Below are positions 23,748 to 31,393 of a stretch of 64,000 bases of DNA, piece after piece (the stretch's first letter is position 1; each line of letters starts with the position of its first letter). This DNA comes from a virus. Position numbers and translations under genes: made by a program. The DNA is taken from positions 1-64,000 of IMG/VR virus record IMGVR_UViG_3300044712_000336; one strand, 5' to 3'. The notes below the pieces were generated by a model. That model ran no database searches, was not told where the DNA came from, and saw only the letters and a list, made by a program, of their open reading frames with translations.

Positions 23748-25385
23748 ATGAAAATATTAAAAGTTGGTGAAAACATTGAAATATGTGGATTGAAATATAT
23801 TGTATATGATAGTCTATATTGTATGGCTTATAGCGGACATAATAATGAATGTTTTAAAATTATTGATGTAGATAAAAAAAAGTTTACAACAAATATTTTA
23901 GGATATTATAAATCTGGTGATTTTCCATATTGTAATTCATTAGAAGATTTAACCAAACTTGTCAATGCTCTTAATGAAGAGTATGATAGACAACAGGGTA
24001 AAACAGTGGAAAAATTAGTCCAAACAAATATGAATCAAGAGGAAGCTTGCTTTAGTTGTAAATATATAGATAATTGTAATGAAGCACCTCATATAGGAAT
24101 TTGTCCTGCAAGCGATGGGCAACATTATCCAAAAGTTATAGAAGAAACTAAAAAATATGATTTTTCAACAACAATTACTAGAGCTGTAGAAAATAATGAT
24201 CCAAATATTATTGCTATAGAAACTGGTAAAAGTATTAAAGAGTTATGTAAATTAGTAGAAGCTGGTGATAATAAGTGTTTACGTTATAAATTAGACAATA
24301 ATCATTTATATAATTGTGATAATTTAATGTGCTTTCATTGCCCTTTATCTGAATTAACAAGAAATCTGTCAAAATCAGAAATTATATCATGGTTAAAAAG
24401 TAATTCTTTAGAAGTAAAAACACCAGAATTTAAAGTAGGTGATTGGGTAACAATGATACGAAATTATAGTGTTTTACAACCTGGAGAAATATATCAACTT
24501 GTAGAATGTCAAGATATAGAGCATACTTGGTGGTATGTTAATCATCCTACTATTGTTGTAGCTCCTAGAGCTAATAAAGATTTCAGACATGCAACTAAAG
24601 AAGAAATAGAATCTGTAACTAAAACAAATAAACCATTTGAATATAATAAATGGTATAAACAAGGAAATATATTAGAATATTTTTCATCTGAAGATTTATA
24701 TTATGGGTTTGATGTATATGGTAATTGGTTTAGTGGTAAAAGATTAAAAGATGGTTATACTAATGACTATTTACAAATAAATCAATCAAATTTTATTCCT
24801 GTATCAGATGAAGAAGCTAAAGAAAGATTACTTGAATATGCTATAAAGAAACACCCTATTGGCACTAAATTAAAAGAATGTTTACATGGTTGGGTAAGAG
24901 ATACTAAAATAGGTATAATAAAAGGTAAACCATATTGGGATCCTAATGGTATTTGGGCAATGGGATCTATTTATGAATTATGTATTTATCTCGATGGTAA
25001 ATGGGCTGAAATAGAATCTAAACCTATACAAAAAAATTGGGTTAAATGCAATACTCAAGAAGAATGGGATTTTGTATCTAAGAAATTAGGTAGAACTGAC
25101 CCAACTAAGTTTAAAATTTATGGTGATTGTATTAACTTATTATCACCTAATACCGCTAGGTTTAATAAACCAGACGAGTATTATACATTCGAAGAATGGT
25201 TAGAATTAAGTGGTATATCAATAGGTACAGTTGAGTTAGTGGATAATGGAACGATTGAAAGTACCACTATTGAATATATTAAACAACAAGAAGGTACTAA
25301 CAGAAATATTCCTATAGTAGATAATATACAAAACAGGTTCAAAGTTTCACCTGTGAGAAAAAGAAACTTACCAGAAATTTATTAA
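23748..25385 (+). CDS. Large early protein, paralogue of the 657-aa protein
   Basis: A 545-residue modular protein of unknown function. Residues 95-120 hold a Cys cluster (CFSCKYIDNCNEAPHIGICP) that may bind zinc, and a second Cys-rich stretch lies near 175-205 (NCDNLMCFHCPLSE). A module of about 130 residues starting at about 300 (FEYNKWYKQG, then KKHPIGTKLKE and GKWAEIES) matches a module in the 657-aa product encoded at 37.7 kb (FEVDKWYSSK, KKRFPIGTKVR, GKFAEI). The C-terminus is acidic and flexible. It is probably intracellular. Confidence 0.75.
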   Translation: MKILKVGENIEICGLKYIVYDSLYCMAYSGHNNECFKIIDVDKKKFTTNILGYYKSGDFPYCNSLEDLTKLVNALNEEYDRQQGKTVEKLVQTNMNQEEACFSCKYIDNCNEAPHIGICPASDGQHYPKVIEETKKYDFSTTITRAVENNDPNIIAIETGKSIKELCKLVEAGDNKCLRYKLDNNHLYNCDNLMCFHCPLSELTRNLSKSEIISWLKSNSLEVKTPEFKVGDWVTMIRNYSVLQPGEIYQLVECQDIEHTWWYVNHPTIVVAPRANKDFRHATKEEIESVTKTNKPFEYNKWYKQGNILEYFSSEDLYYGFDVYGNWFSGKRLKDGYTNDYLQINQSNFIPVSDEEAKERLLEYAIKKHPIGTKLKECLHGWVRDTKIGIIKGKPYWDPNGIWAMGSIYELCIYLDGKWAEIESKPIQKNWVKCNTQEEWDFVSKKLGRTDPTKFKIYGDCINLLSPNTARFNKPDEYYTFEEWLELSGISIGTVELVDNGTIESTTIEYIKQQEGTNRNIPIVDNIQNRFKVSPVRKRNLPEIY

Positions 25386-25406
25386 TAATTATTAAAAATT
25401 AAAGTT

Positions 25407-25727
25407 ATGTCAAAGTACAAAGAATTAGCTAAAAAAGCAAATGTAGAAGAAAATATTGATCTACAGATTGAGAATAATGAACCTATTTTAAAAGCTGAAA
25501 TTGAGGCTATGGTTCAATCTCAAAAAGCAACAGTTATTCGTGCAAAGAATACATATGATCAAGCTGAAAAAGCTGTAGATAAAGCACGTGGTTATATCAC
25601 TGATAAAGGTAGTGTTTATATTTCCAAAGTAAATGCAGCTAAAGATGCAAGAGATCAAGCAGCAGAAGCATTAAAAATTGCTGAAGAAAATCTTGAGGAT
25701 CTTGAAGAAGAATTAAAATTATTTTAA
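25407..25727 (+). CDS. Small coiled-coil protein, 106 aa
   Basis: Nearly all helix with Ala/Lys/Glu heptads (TYDQAEKAVDKARGY, then AAKDARDQAAEALKIAEENLEDLEEELKLF, shown as two pieces). No Cys, Trp or membrane segment. It follows a 21-nt gap and ends 3 nt before the next gene, so the two are probably coupled. A dimerising or adaptor role is inferred only from the coiled coil. Confidence 0.7.
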   Translation: MSKYKELAKKANVEENIDLQIENNEPILKAEIEAMVQSQKATVIRAKNTYDQAEKAVDKARGYITDKGSVYISKVNAAKDARDQAAEALKIAEENLEDLEEELKLF

Positions 25728-25730
25728 TAA

Positions 25731-26108
25731 ATGAAGAAATTCAAATCTTATTCATTAGTACTCGATATGGGTACTAATGAAATTACCACACAGATTAGTA
25801 ATGGGGTAATGACTATTACTATTACACCATTAATGGAACAAGAAGTAGTTGACGTTCCTTTAGTAGAAAAAGAGCAAGTAAAACCATTAGTAATACCACA
25901 AAAGAAAGGTAGAAATAGGTATTCTTACGAAGTTCTATTAAAAGATGATAAAAACTTTAAAAGAATTGCAAGTAGCTTAAATAGTGTTTCAAGAATTACA
26001 GGAATTATTGCACATAATTTAAACTCAAAATTTGTTTCTACTAAACTTAACAATATAACTGTTAGTAATGGTATATATACATATACTATACTAAGAGTTA
26101 AAGTTTAA
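25731..26108 (+). CDS. Hypothetical protein, 125 aa
   Basis: A beta-rich N-terminus (MKKFKSYSLVLDMGTNEITT), a Pro/Lys linker (VKPLVIPQKKGRNRYSYE), then a helical region (KNFKRIASSLNSVSRITG) and a final beta hairpin. The basic linker with KKGRNR could contact nucleic acid. The family is not recognised. It begins 3 nt after the coiled-coil gene. Confidence 0.65.
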   Translation: MKKFKSYSLVLDMGTNEITTQISNGVMTITITPLMEQEVVDVPLVEKEQVKPLVIPQKKGRNRYSYEVLLKDDKNFKRIASSLNSVSRITGIIAHNLNSKFVSTKLNNITVSNGIYTYTILRVKV

Positions 26109-26184
26109 ACGATTGTTTTCTAGGAATAACACTTGTCGTGAGATAACTGTTATTTTGTTATTTATAAATTTAATTTTAAATAAA

Positions 26185-26391
26185 ATGAATAATATACAAA
26201 AGGTAATTGACAGTACAAATGGTAAGTTCACAACTGCTAAATGTGAACATATCTTTACAGAAGATAAACCAGAATCAGATATTATTAATAATGGATCATC
26301 AGTATCAATTGTTGTTGATAAGTTTATTGATGATGATTCTGGTGAAGATACTTGGGAAGTATTAAAATTTAAAAATGAAGATTTAGCATAA
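26185..26391 (+). CDS. Small acidic protein, 68 aa
   Basis: Starts MNNIQKVIDSTNGKFTTAK. The ATG at 26,185 has the usual TAAATAAA leader, while a longer frame from 26,113 would need a non-ATG start in a structured stretch. The rest is acidic and beta-rich (FIDDDSGEDTWEVLKF). Function unknown. It ends 8 nt before a tRNA 5' half. Confidence 0.55.
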   Translation: MNNIQKVIDSTNGKFTTAKCEHIFTEDKPESDIINNGSSVSIVVDKFIDDDSGEDTWEVLKFKNEDLA

Positions 26392-26399
26392 AGAAATTA

Positions 26400-26431
26400 G
26401 GAGATTTAGCTCAGTTGGTTAGAGCATTTAC
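26400..26431 (+). pseudogene. 5' half of an interrupted tRNA gene
   Basis: GGAGATT-TA-GCTC, an AGTTGGTTA loop and GAGC-A form a perfect acceptor strand and D-arm with a canonical A-box, then TTTAC begins an anticodon stem. The sequence then runs into the leader of an HNH gene. The 3' half lies 590 nt downstream. Acceptor pairing with that half has two mismatches (positions 3-70 and 6-67), so this is either an intron-split tRNA or two remnants. Confidence 0.7.
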
Positions 26432-26457
26432 AATTTTTTATAAATAATAATTATTAT

Positions 26458-26533
26458 TTTATTTGCTTTTACTATTAAAATTTGGTAATTTTGTAAAAAA
26501 ACTAATAATTAATTAATATTAAAAGCAAATAAA
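26458..26533 (+). repeat. 13-bp inverted repeat ending at HNH start codon
   Basis: TTTATTTGCTTTT pairs with AAAAGCAAATAAA, whose last base is followed immediately by the ATG of the HNH gene. In the mRNA this hairpin would abut the start codon and could limit translation, a control known for phage homing endonucleases such as I-TevI. Confidence 0.55.
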
Positions 26534-27016
26534 ATGAAAATTGAATTACAATTACCTTTTAGTAATGACTATAAAGTTGGTTATATTGTTACAAATAAAG
26601 AAAATAGAAAAATGATTATACTTGTTGATAATTCTAATAGGAAAACATCTACCGCTTATGCAAGATATTTATTATCAGTTAAATTAGGTAGATATTTAGA
26701 AAGTAATGAACAAGCTGATCATATAGATGGAAATAAATGTAATGATTTTATAGATAATTTACAAGTATTAACTGCTATTGAAAACACTAGAAAATATAGA
26801 GTACAATCAAATACTTCTAGGAAAATGATAGAGTTAATATGTCCTATTTGTGGAGTTGTTTTCATAAAAGAACATAATTTATCACATTTAGTAAAAAATA
26901 GTAACTTTACAGTATGTTCAAAAGAATGTCTATATAAAATGTCTTCTTTAAAAAAATCTAAAGAAGAATTAATAGACATAGGTAATAAACAAGTAATTCG
27001 TATATTTAGAAAATAA
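26534..27016 (+). CDS. HNH homing endonuclease inside a tRNA gene
   Basis: A 160-residue HNH endonuclease. The catalytic region at about 58-90 reads RYLESNEQADHIDGNKCNDF and continues IDNLQVLT, the HNH pattern of phage homing enzymes. A C-terminal zinc module follows (LICPICGVVF, then TVCSKECLYK). The gene lies between two halves of a tRNA gene, and its stop codon is 4 nt before the T-stem. Only about 100 nt of non-coding DNA accompany it, too little for a normal group I intron core unless the core overlaps the frame. Nicking of tRNA-bearing alleles would spread it. Confidence 0.85.
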   Translation: MKIELQLPFSNDYKVGYIVTNKENRKMIILVDNSNRKTSTAYARYLLSVKLGRYLESNEQADHIDGNKCNDFIDNLQVLTAIENTRKYRVQSNTSRKMIELICPICGVVFIKEHNLSHLVKNSNFTVCSKECLYKMSSLKKSKEELIDIGNKQVIRIFRK

Positions 27017-27020
27017 AGTC

Positions 27021-27044
27021 GTAGGTTCGATTCCTACATTCCCC
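27021..27044 (+). pseudogene. 3' half of an interrupted tRNA gene
   Basis: GTAGG-TTCGATT-CCTAC is a perfect T-arm with a canonical B-box, followed by the acceptor strand ATTCCCC and discriminator A; no CCA is encoded (ACT follows). A clear partner for the TTTAC anticodon strand of the 5' half is not present upstream; GAAAA offers four of five pairs. Confidence 0.65.
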
Positions 27045-27079
27045 ACTAAACAATTATTAACAATTAAAAACAAATTAAA

Positions 27080-27220
27080 ATGATAGAAATAACATGTATT
27101 GGAAATATAACTCATAATGAGTTAGTATATTGTTGGGGTAAATTATTATCATTAGATATGATGTATCCATGTGCTATAGGAACACTTAATAATATTGAAA
27201 TATGCGTACCATTAAATTAG
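27080..27220 (+). CDS. Small hypothetical protein, 46 aa
   Basis: MIEITCIGNITHNELVYCWG and onward to CVPLN-stop, with an ideal A-rich leader (CAAATTAAA). Three Cys and no strong membrane segment. The 3' end overlaps the next gene's signal peptide by 19 nt in another frame. Function unknown. Confidence 0.5.
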   Translation: MIEITCIGNITHNELVYCWGKLLSLDMMYPCAIGTLNNIEICVPLN

Positions 27221-27624
27221 TACTAATATTGATGTTATTAACATCAGTAGTACAAGCACAAATTGTTCCATCATTAGAATTAGGTTATATTAATCAAAAT
27301 TTTAGTGTAATTAATGGATTAAACAGATGGACTACTTATGATACAAAAAGAAGTCCATTGTATTCCATTATTGGATTAGAATATTCTACTCATGGAATAA
27401 ATATTAATACATCTGTAGAAACATGGATGTGTTATAGTGGTAATAAGTATTTCACACCAAAACAAGTTCAATTTAATATAGGTATAAATTATACTTATAA
27501 AATGATTGAATTTGGTTATAAACATTATTGTAATCATGCTATACGTGATTATATTAGTGAAGAGTTTCCATATTACCATGCAGGTGGTGATAAAGTATAT
27601 ATTAAAGTTAAATTTAAAAAATAA
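27202..27624 (+). CDS. Secreted beta-rich protein, possible outer-membrane barrel
   Basis: A 140-residue protein with a clear signal peptide, MRTIKLVLILMLLTSVVQA, cleaved before QIVPS. The mature 121 residues alternate polar and aromatic/hydrophobic residues (SLELGYINQNFSV, GLEYSTHGININTSVET, NIGINYTYKMIEFGYKHY) and end in KVYIKVKFKK, as in small beta-barrels of Bacteroidetes. A phage-encoded surface or periplasmic protein could block superinfection or mask a receptor; this is inference. The lack of a C-terminal aromatic residue is a caveat. Confidence 0.7.
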   Translation: MRTIKLVLILMLLTSVVQAQIVPSLELGYINQNFSVINGLNRWTTYDTKRSPLYSIIGLEYSTHGININTSVETWMCYSGNKYFTPKQVQFNIGINYTYKMIEFGYKHYCNHAIRDYISEEFPYYHAGGDKVYIKVKFKK

Positions 27625-27629
27625 AAGTT

Positions 27630-27851
27630 ATGAGTTGGTTTAGTAAAGAACTTCCGCAGATTCCACAAAGTGAGATTCCAAGTGAATCTTACAAACAAGT
27701 TGTAGTTAATAATGAAATTGTTTGGATGGGTACTTATGAAAATGAGAATCCAAAACAACCCGATTACACTAACCATCCTGAATTGGATTGGCATAAACAA
27801 GTAACAAATCCAATTGGTGTTTATAGTACTGATCATAAATTAAGGAAATAA
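27630..27851 (+). CDS. Hypothetical protein, 73 aa
   Basis: A small polar protein rich in Pro, Trp, Glu and His (MSWFSKELPQIPQSEIPSES, then VNNEIVWMGTYENENPKQPD). It seems partly disordered and has no membrane segment. Its stop overlaps the next start by one base. Function unknown. Confidence 0.62.
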   Translation: MSWFSKELPQIPQSEIPSESYKQVVVNNEIVWMGTYENENPKQPDYTNHPELDWHKQVTNPIGVYSTDHKLRK

Positions 27852-28108
27852 TGGAAAAATCATGGCGTATTAAAATAGAAGATAAGGTAGAAACACCTAT
27901 CTTTTATCCAGTTACTAAATTAGTAACACTTGAAGAAATTGAAAACAATGTTCCTACAGGAATAATTAAGCAATCTATTTTAAAATTACAAGGTGTTCCT
28001 TCCTTTAAAGGAACATGTAATGATGTAAGAAAGCGTAAAGAGTTTAAATGGAAGTATAAACATACTAAACTTCCAGAATTAGTTGAAGAACCTGAAATTG
28101 TCCAATAA
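27851..28108 (+). CDS. Hypothetical protein, 85 aa
   Basis: Begins MEKSWRIKIEDKVETPIFYP. Mixed alpha/beta with a basic patch (CNDVRKRKEFKWKYKHTKLP) that could bind nucleic acid. Translationally coupled to the 73-aa gene before it. Function unknown. Confidence 0.62.
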   Translation: MEKSWRIKIEDKVETPIFYPVTKLVTLEEIENNVPTGIIKQSILKLQGVPSFKGTCNDVRKRKEFKWKYKHTKLPELVEEPEIVQ

Positions 28109-28109
28109 T

Positions 28110-28286
28110 ATGGGAAAAGGGTTATTGTTACTATCATTGCTATTAGTAATGATAGTAACTTCTTATATTATATTAAAAGTATTAGCAGGATTATTACTAA
28201 TATTATTTTTAATACTCTTTTTATATGGTACACCTAAACCTTTAAAGTTTAAGAAAGATAGTAAATATCAGACAAACTTTCATTGA
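28110..28286 (+). CDS. Small membrane protein, 58 aa
   Basis: MGKGLLLLSLLLVMIVTSYI then LKVLAGLLLILFLILFLYG form two membrane helices or one long hydrophobic hairpin, followed by a basic tail (KPLKFKKDSKYQTNFH). The ATG is preferred over an upstream in-frame TTG. Function unknown. Confidence 0.6.
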   Translation: MGKGLLLLSLLLVMIVTSYIILKVLAGLLLILFLILFLYGTPKPLKFKKDSKYQTNFH

Positions 28287-28375
28287 ATTGTCCTATTGTC
28301 GTGCGAGGTTAAGTTATTGAAACTTAATATTTTACAATTTTATAAAATCGAAAATGTCCTATTAAATTAAAGTAT
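28287..28375 (+). promoter_or_regulatory. Short leader with repeated TGTCCTATT
   Basis: TGTCCTATT occurs near 28,289 and again near 28,355, about 65 nt apart, with a small TAAGT-ACTTA hairpin between. The inverse, AATAGGACA or TATAGGACA, also occurs twice at about 20,792 and 20,859. It could be a protein-binding site in early control regions; no promoter consensus is seen. Confidence 0.35.
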
Positions 28376-29155
28376 ATGAATTTAGAACAAGTTAAAACCA
28401 ATGTCTTAAATGATATTGAAAACGAGATTAGGCGAGTAAGCCCAAATCTCAATTATGAGTATAATCAGTTAGAAGATCTACTTAGAGTAGCATATCGTTA
28501 TTGGGATAAACAAAGTAAAATTCCGAGTGATATACCAAAACAAATGCTAGAGGATTCGGTAGATGAATTTATAGCAAAATATGGTAATATTATCGATAAT
28601 ACCATTGTGTTTAATTGGTTAGTTAAAAACATGAATGCTAGATCTTCCATGATATATAGTAATATACAAAACAGTATTGCTGTAAAGGAAGATAATCATG
28701 TAAGGATTCACAAGATATGTGATAAATTCAATACCCAATTTACTACATTTGAACAATTAAGTAAATATATCAAAAGACTTGAAAAGGAGTACGATGATAT
28801 ATTACTTAATGGTATTACTGTAGTAACTACAGAATCATTAGAAGAGTTATCTAATAAGTTTGGTTTTGTTGAAGATAATACTACTGAGAGGTTTAGTGAA
28901 CTTGTTTCATCACTAAAGGAACAAGAAAAACTAAACAATCAAGTAGAATTACATGATTTTAGTGGTATTATTGTTACTGAAATGAAGGAAAAAAAGTGGT
29001 TTAATGATATTAAACAATTTCCTTCAAATCAAAAACAATTGGAAAAAGTTCATGTTGTTCCTACATATATGAAGTATAAAGGAACACATATTCCTGTATT
29101 CAAGAAGAATAAAATCCAGTATGATTGGAAAGATGTACTTTCGATGTTAAAATAA
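28376..29155 (+). CDS. Hypothetical helical protein, 259 aa
   Basis: Mostly helical and acidic. The N-terminal 110 residues form a globular helical part (MNLEQVKTNVLNDIENEIRR); residues 125-205 are a probable coiled coil (KRLEKEYDDILLNG, SSLKEQEKLNNQVEL). The C-terminus is basic (THIPVFKKNKIQYDWKDVLS). Codon use is less A/T-extreme than in the block downstream, like the next gene, so the pair may be well expressed. Function unknown. Confidence 0.7.
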   Translation: MNLEQVKTNVLNDIENEIRRVSPNLNYEYNQLEDLLRVAYRYWDKQSKIPSDIPKQMLEDSVDEFIAKYGNIIDNTIVFNWLVKNMNARSSMIYSNIQNSIAVKEDNHVRIHKICDKFNTQFTTFEQLSKYIKRLEKEYDDILLNGITVVTTESLEELSNKFGFVEDNTTERFSELVSSLKEQEKLNNQVELHDFSGIIVTEMKEKKWFNDIKQFPSNQKQLEKVHVVPTYMKYKGTHIPVFKKNKIQYDWKDVLSMLK

Positions 29156-29181
29156 TTATTAATATTTAAAACTATAAGAAG

Positions 29182-29880
29182 ATGAAAAAAGGAAATATTC
29201 CAACAGTAGAAGAGGTAGAAGCAGCTCGTATTATTATTAAAAATGCAGCAGCAAATAAAGGTAAAAAAAGTAATACAAAGCCAAAATATACCAATCATCG
29301 TGGTATTGATTACGATGAACTATTCCAACAGATTGTTGAAGCTGATACTAAAGCTAAAACATATAAGTTTATTACTTCAATATTGAAAGCATGTACTCAA
29401 CCAAATTCAATTATAAAGTTGGTTAAAATGTTGCAAGAAGAGTATTCTTCTATTGCTGAAGGAAGATATGATGAACTTCCAATTACAACAGAAAACATTA
29501 GTTCATATATTGATGAACTATTTACTAATCAAATTGATAATAAAGACAATACTGATCTTTATAATATTGAATTTGCATTATCTTTAACAAAAGCAGTTAA
29601 GGATAATTCAGTAAATGATCCTGCATTTGGATCAAATTTATATCGTACTGTAGTTGCAGAAAAACTACGTTATGAATTCTCATTAGTATTGTTAGAAGGG
29701 AAAGAAGAAGAGCTAGGTAAATACATTGTAACCAAAGATGGTCAATTATTTACAGATTATAAAGATAGCGATTTCACTAAGTATATTAATACCGGTGAAG
29801 GAACATATAAAATTGATGAAGCTCGATATTATAACCGGGTTCATAGACAAAAACCTGTACTTATTAAGAAAGTACAATAA
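29182..29880 (+). CDS. Hypothetical protein, 232 aa
   Basis: Starts with a basic helix (MKKGNIPTVEEVEAARIIIK, then NKGKKSNTKPKY) that may contact nucleic acid. The body is helical and acidic, and the C-terminus is basic (NRVHRQKPVLIKKVQ). The gene ends just before a long hairpin that probably ends the transcript. No family is recognised. A structural or DNA-associated role is possible. Confidence 0.7.
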   Translation: MKKGNIPTVEEVEAARIIIKNAAANKGKKSNTKPKYTNHRGIDYDELFQQIVEADTKAKTYKFITSILKACTQPNSIIKLVKMLQEEYSSIAEGRYDELPITTENISSYIDELFTNQIDNKDNTDLYNIEFALSLTKAVKDNSVNDPAFGSNLYRTVVAEKLRYEFSLVLLEGKEEELGKYIVTKDGQLFTDYKDSDFTKYINTGEGTYKIDEARYYNRVHRQKPVLIKKVQ

Positions 29881-29886
29881 ATAAAC

Positions 29887-29992
29887 AGTCCTGAGTTAAT
29901 ACTTATAATTAAACTCTACATTTAAAGTGATCTTCGTATATAGAAGTAACTTTATATATAGTTTTTTAATTATATGGTATTGACTCAGGACT
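29887..29992 (+). terminator. Long hairpin followed by T-run
   Basis: AGTCCTGAGT pairs with ACTCAGGACT, then AATAC/GTATT and ATAATTAAA/TTTAATTAT extend the helix to about 24 pairs. ATTCTTTTTT follows. It lies between the 232-aa gene and the packed block starting at 30,012, so it probably separates two transcription units, as a terminator or RNase III-type processing site. Confidence 0.55.
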
Positions 29993-30011
29993 ATTCTTTT
30001 TTCACTCAATT

Positions 30012-30209
30012 ATGGAAACATTTGAAAATAAATTAGAATTATTTGATGAGTATAAAGCATTAAAAAGAGATTTAGAATATATAAATGACCATAGTGAATT
30101 AATTATATACGATATAAGAAAAAGAACATCTACTCCAATGAATAGTAGTAAATATACAATACAACTAATAAATAAAAGAATTAAACAACTTGAAAATATA
30201 TTAAAATGA
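30012..30209 (+). CDS. Small helical protein, 65 aa
   Basis: Two charged helices: ENKLELFDEYKALKRDLEYI and TIQLINKRIKQLENILK. It is first in a dense operon and overlaps the next gene by 4 nt. Probably a dimerising protein; function unknown. Confidence 0.6.
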   Translation: METFENKLELFDEYKALKRDLEYINDHSELIIYDIRKRTSTPMNSSKYTIQLINKRIKQLENILK

Positions 30210-30754
30210 AATCAAAAGAAATATTACCAGATAATTTAAGATTAAATAAATCACACATAGATAGATATGAAGATCCAAAAGAATGGAAATCTATGAAAAT
30301 ACCAGATTGGATATATAAATATCATAAAGCACTTGAAACAGCTGAATTAGAAATACTCGATTATATGAGTAGATTAAATTCTGCACATCAAGAATTAGTA
30401 ATATGGCAACAAGATTATAAAACATTAAATGATGAATATAATCAACTTAAACAGACTTTAACTGATTATGTAGAAACCCATAATACCAGATTTAAAGATT
30501 TGTGTGATAAATATGCTGAAATATCTTGGAATATAGAGTCATTAGCAGCTAAAAATCAAGAAAATGATGGAATATCTAATGGATTATTTAGAGAAATGGT
30601 AAGAGAGTTATTAGACAGAGATGCTAATGAAAGATATGAAAAAGCATTAAATTATTTAACAGACAATTGTACTACTAATTATTTATTATCTTTAAATGAA
30701 GAAGTGAAACAAGCATTTAAAATAGCAGCTTATGGAAATAGTGCATTGGATTAA
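30206..30754 (+). CDS. Coiled-coil protein, 182 aa
   Basis: Residues 45-120 are long amphipathic helices (YHKALETAELEILDYMSRLN, NDEYNQLKQTLTDYVETHN). The N-terminus has basic and Trp-containing polar segments. No membrane or metal motif. The start overlaps the preceding stop (ATGA) and the end overlaps the following gene by 23 nt. Function unknown. Confidence 0.65.
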   Translation: MKSKEILPDNLRLNKSHIDRYEDPKEWKSMKIPDWIYKYHKALETAELEILDYMSRLNSAHQELVIWQQDYKTLNDEYNQLKQTLTDYVETHNTRFKDLCDKYAEISWNIESLAAKNQENDGISNGLFREMVRELLDRDANERYEKALNYLTDNCTTNYLLSLNEEVKQAFKIAAYGNSALD

Positions 30755-31091
30755 TGGTAGTAATTCTAATTCTAATTCTAATTTAACTGAATGTGGTGTT
30801 GAACTAATAATACATATATTGTATAAGGATAGTAAGTTAATTAAGAAAGATGAAAATTATGTAAATTGGACTATATTTGAAAGTAAAAATAATATTCAAT
30901 TCCTATATAGTTTCTTTCATCAACCAGAAATATTAGAATTAATAACTTGTCCTAAATGTAAAGAAATAGCTAAACAATGGTTAATTAAAACTAGATATTA
31001 TTGCCTTGTACATGGATTTCTAAAAAGAGAGGAAGTTACTTTTAATGAAAGATGTACTTATTGTGGACAAAATGTAAATTATCAAAAATAA
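30732..31091 (+). CDS. Zinc-ribbon protein, 119 aa
   Basis: The N-terminus has a Ser-Asn repeat (GSNSNSNSN) encoded by tandem TAATTC units. Two Cys pairs, LITCPKCKEIAK and ERCTYCGQN, separated by about 45 residues with an extra Cys/His between (YYCLVHGF), form a likely zinc ribbon. It starts inside the previous gene. A nucleic-acid or protein-interaction role is likely. Confidence 0.62.
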   Translation: MEIVHWINGSNSNSNSNLTECGVELIIHILYKDSKLIKKDENYVNWTIFESKNNIQFLYSFFHQPEILELITCPKCKEIAKQWLIKTRYYCLVHGFLKREEVTFNERCTYCGQNVNYQK

Positions 31092-31097
31092 CAACTC

Positions 31098-31391
31098 ATG
31101 GAAAATGTGAATAAAAAAGAATTAGCTAAATGGAGGAATAGTAATAAATGGTTATTATCAGGTATGTGTAAACACATAAAACTTGAATATTTAACTGATG
31201 AAGAAAAAACGCTATTAAATACTATATACTCAATACATAAAGCACTAATGGAAGAATGGGATGATAATTCTATTAAATTAGGATTAACAGTAAGACCAAA
31301 ATGTTGGTGTGGAAAAATTGGAAAATATATTGCTAAATACGAAATGTTACATAAAGATAAATTAGTCTGTAAAAAACATATCGAACAATAA
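31098..31391 (+). CDS. Hypothetical protein, 97 aa
   Basis: Helical N-terminus, then PKCWCGKIGKYIAKYE and LVCKKHIEQ, giving four metal-binding candidates (C, C, C, H) near the C-terminus that could form a small zinc finger. It is next to another Cys-rich gene. Function unknown. Confidence 0.6.
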   Translation: MENVNKKELAKWRNSNKWLLSGMCKHIKLEYLTDEEKTLLNTIYSIHKALMEEWDDNSIKLGLTVRPKCWCGKIGKYIAKYEMLHKDKLVCKKHIEQ

Positions 31392-31393
31392 GT

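Noticed and set aside
26432-27020. Canonical group I intron in the split tRNA
   Set aside because: Only about 100 nt of non-coding DNA accompany the HNH gene and no P3-P8 core could be recognised by eye; the exon boundaries do not rebuild a good anticodon stem. It stays open, but was not annotated as an intron.
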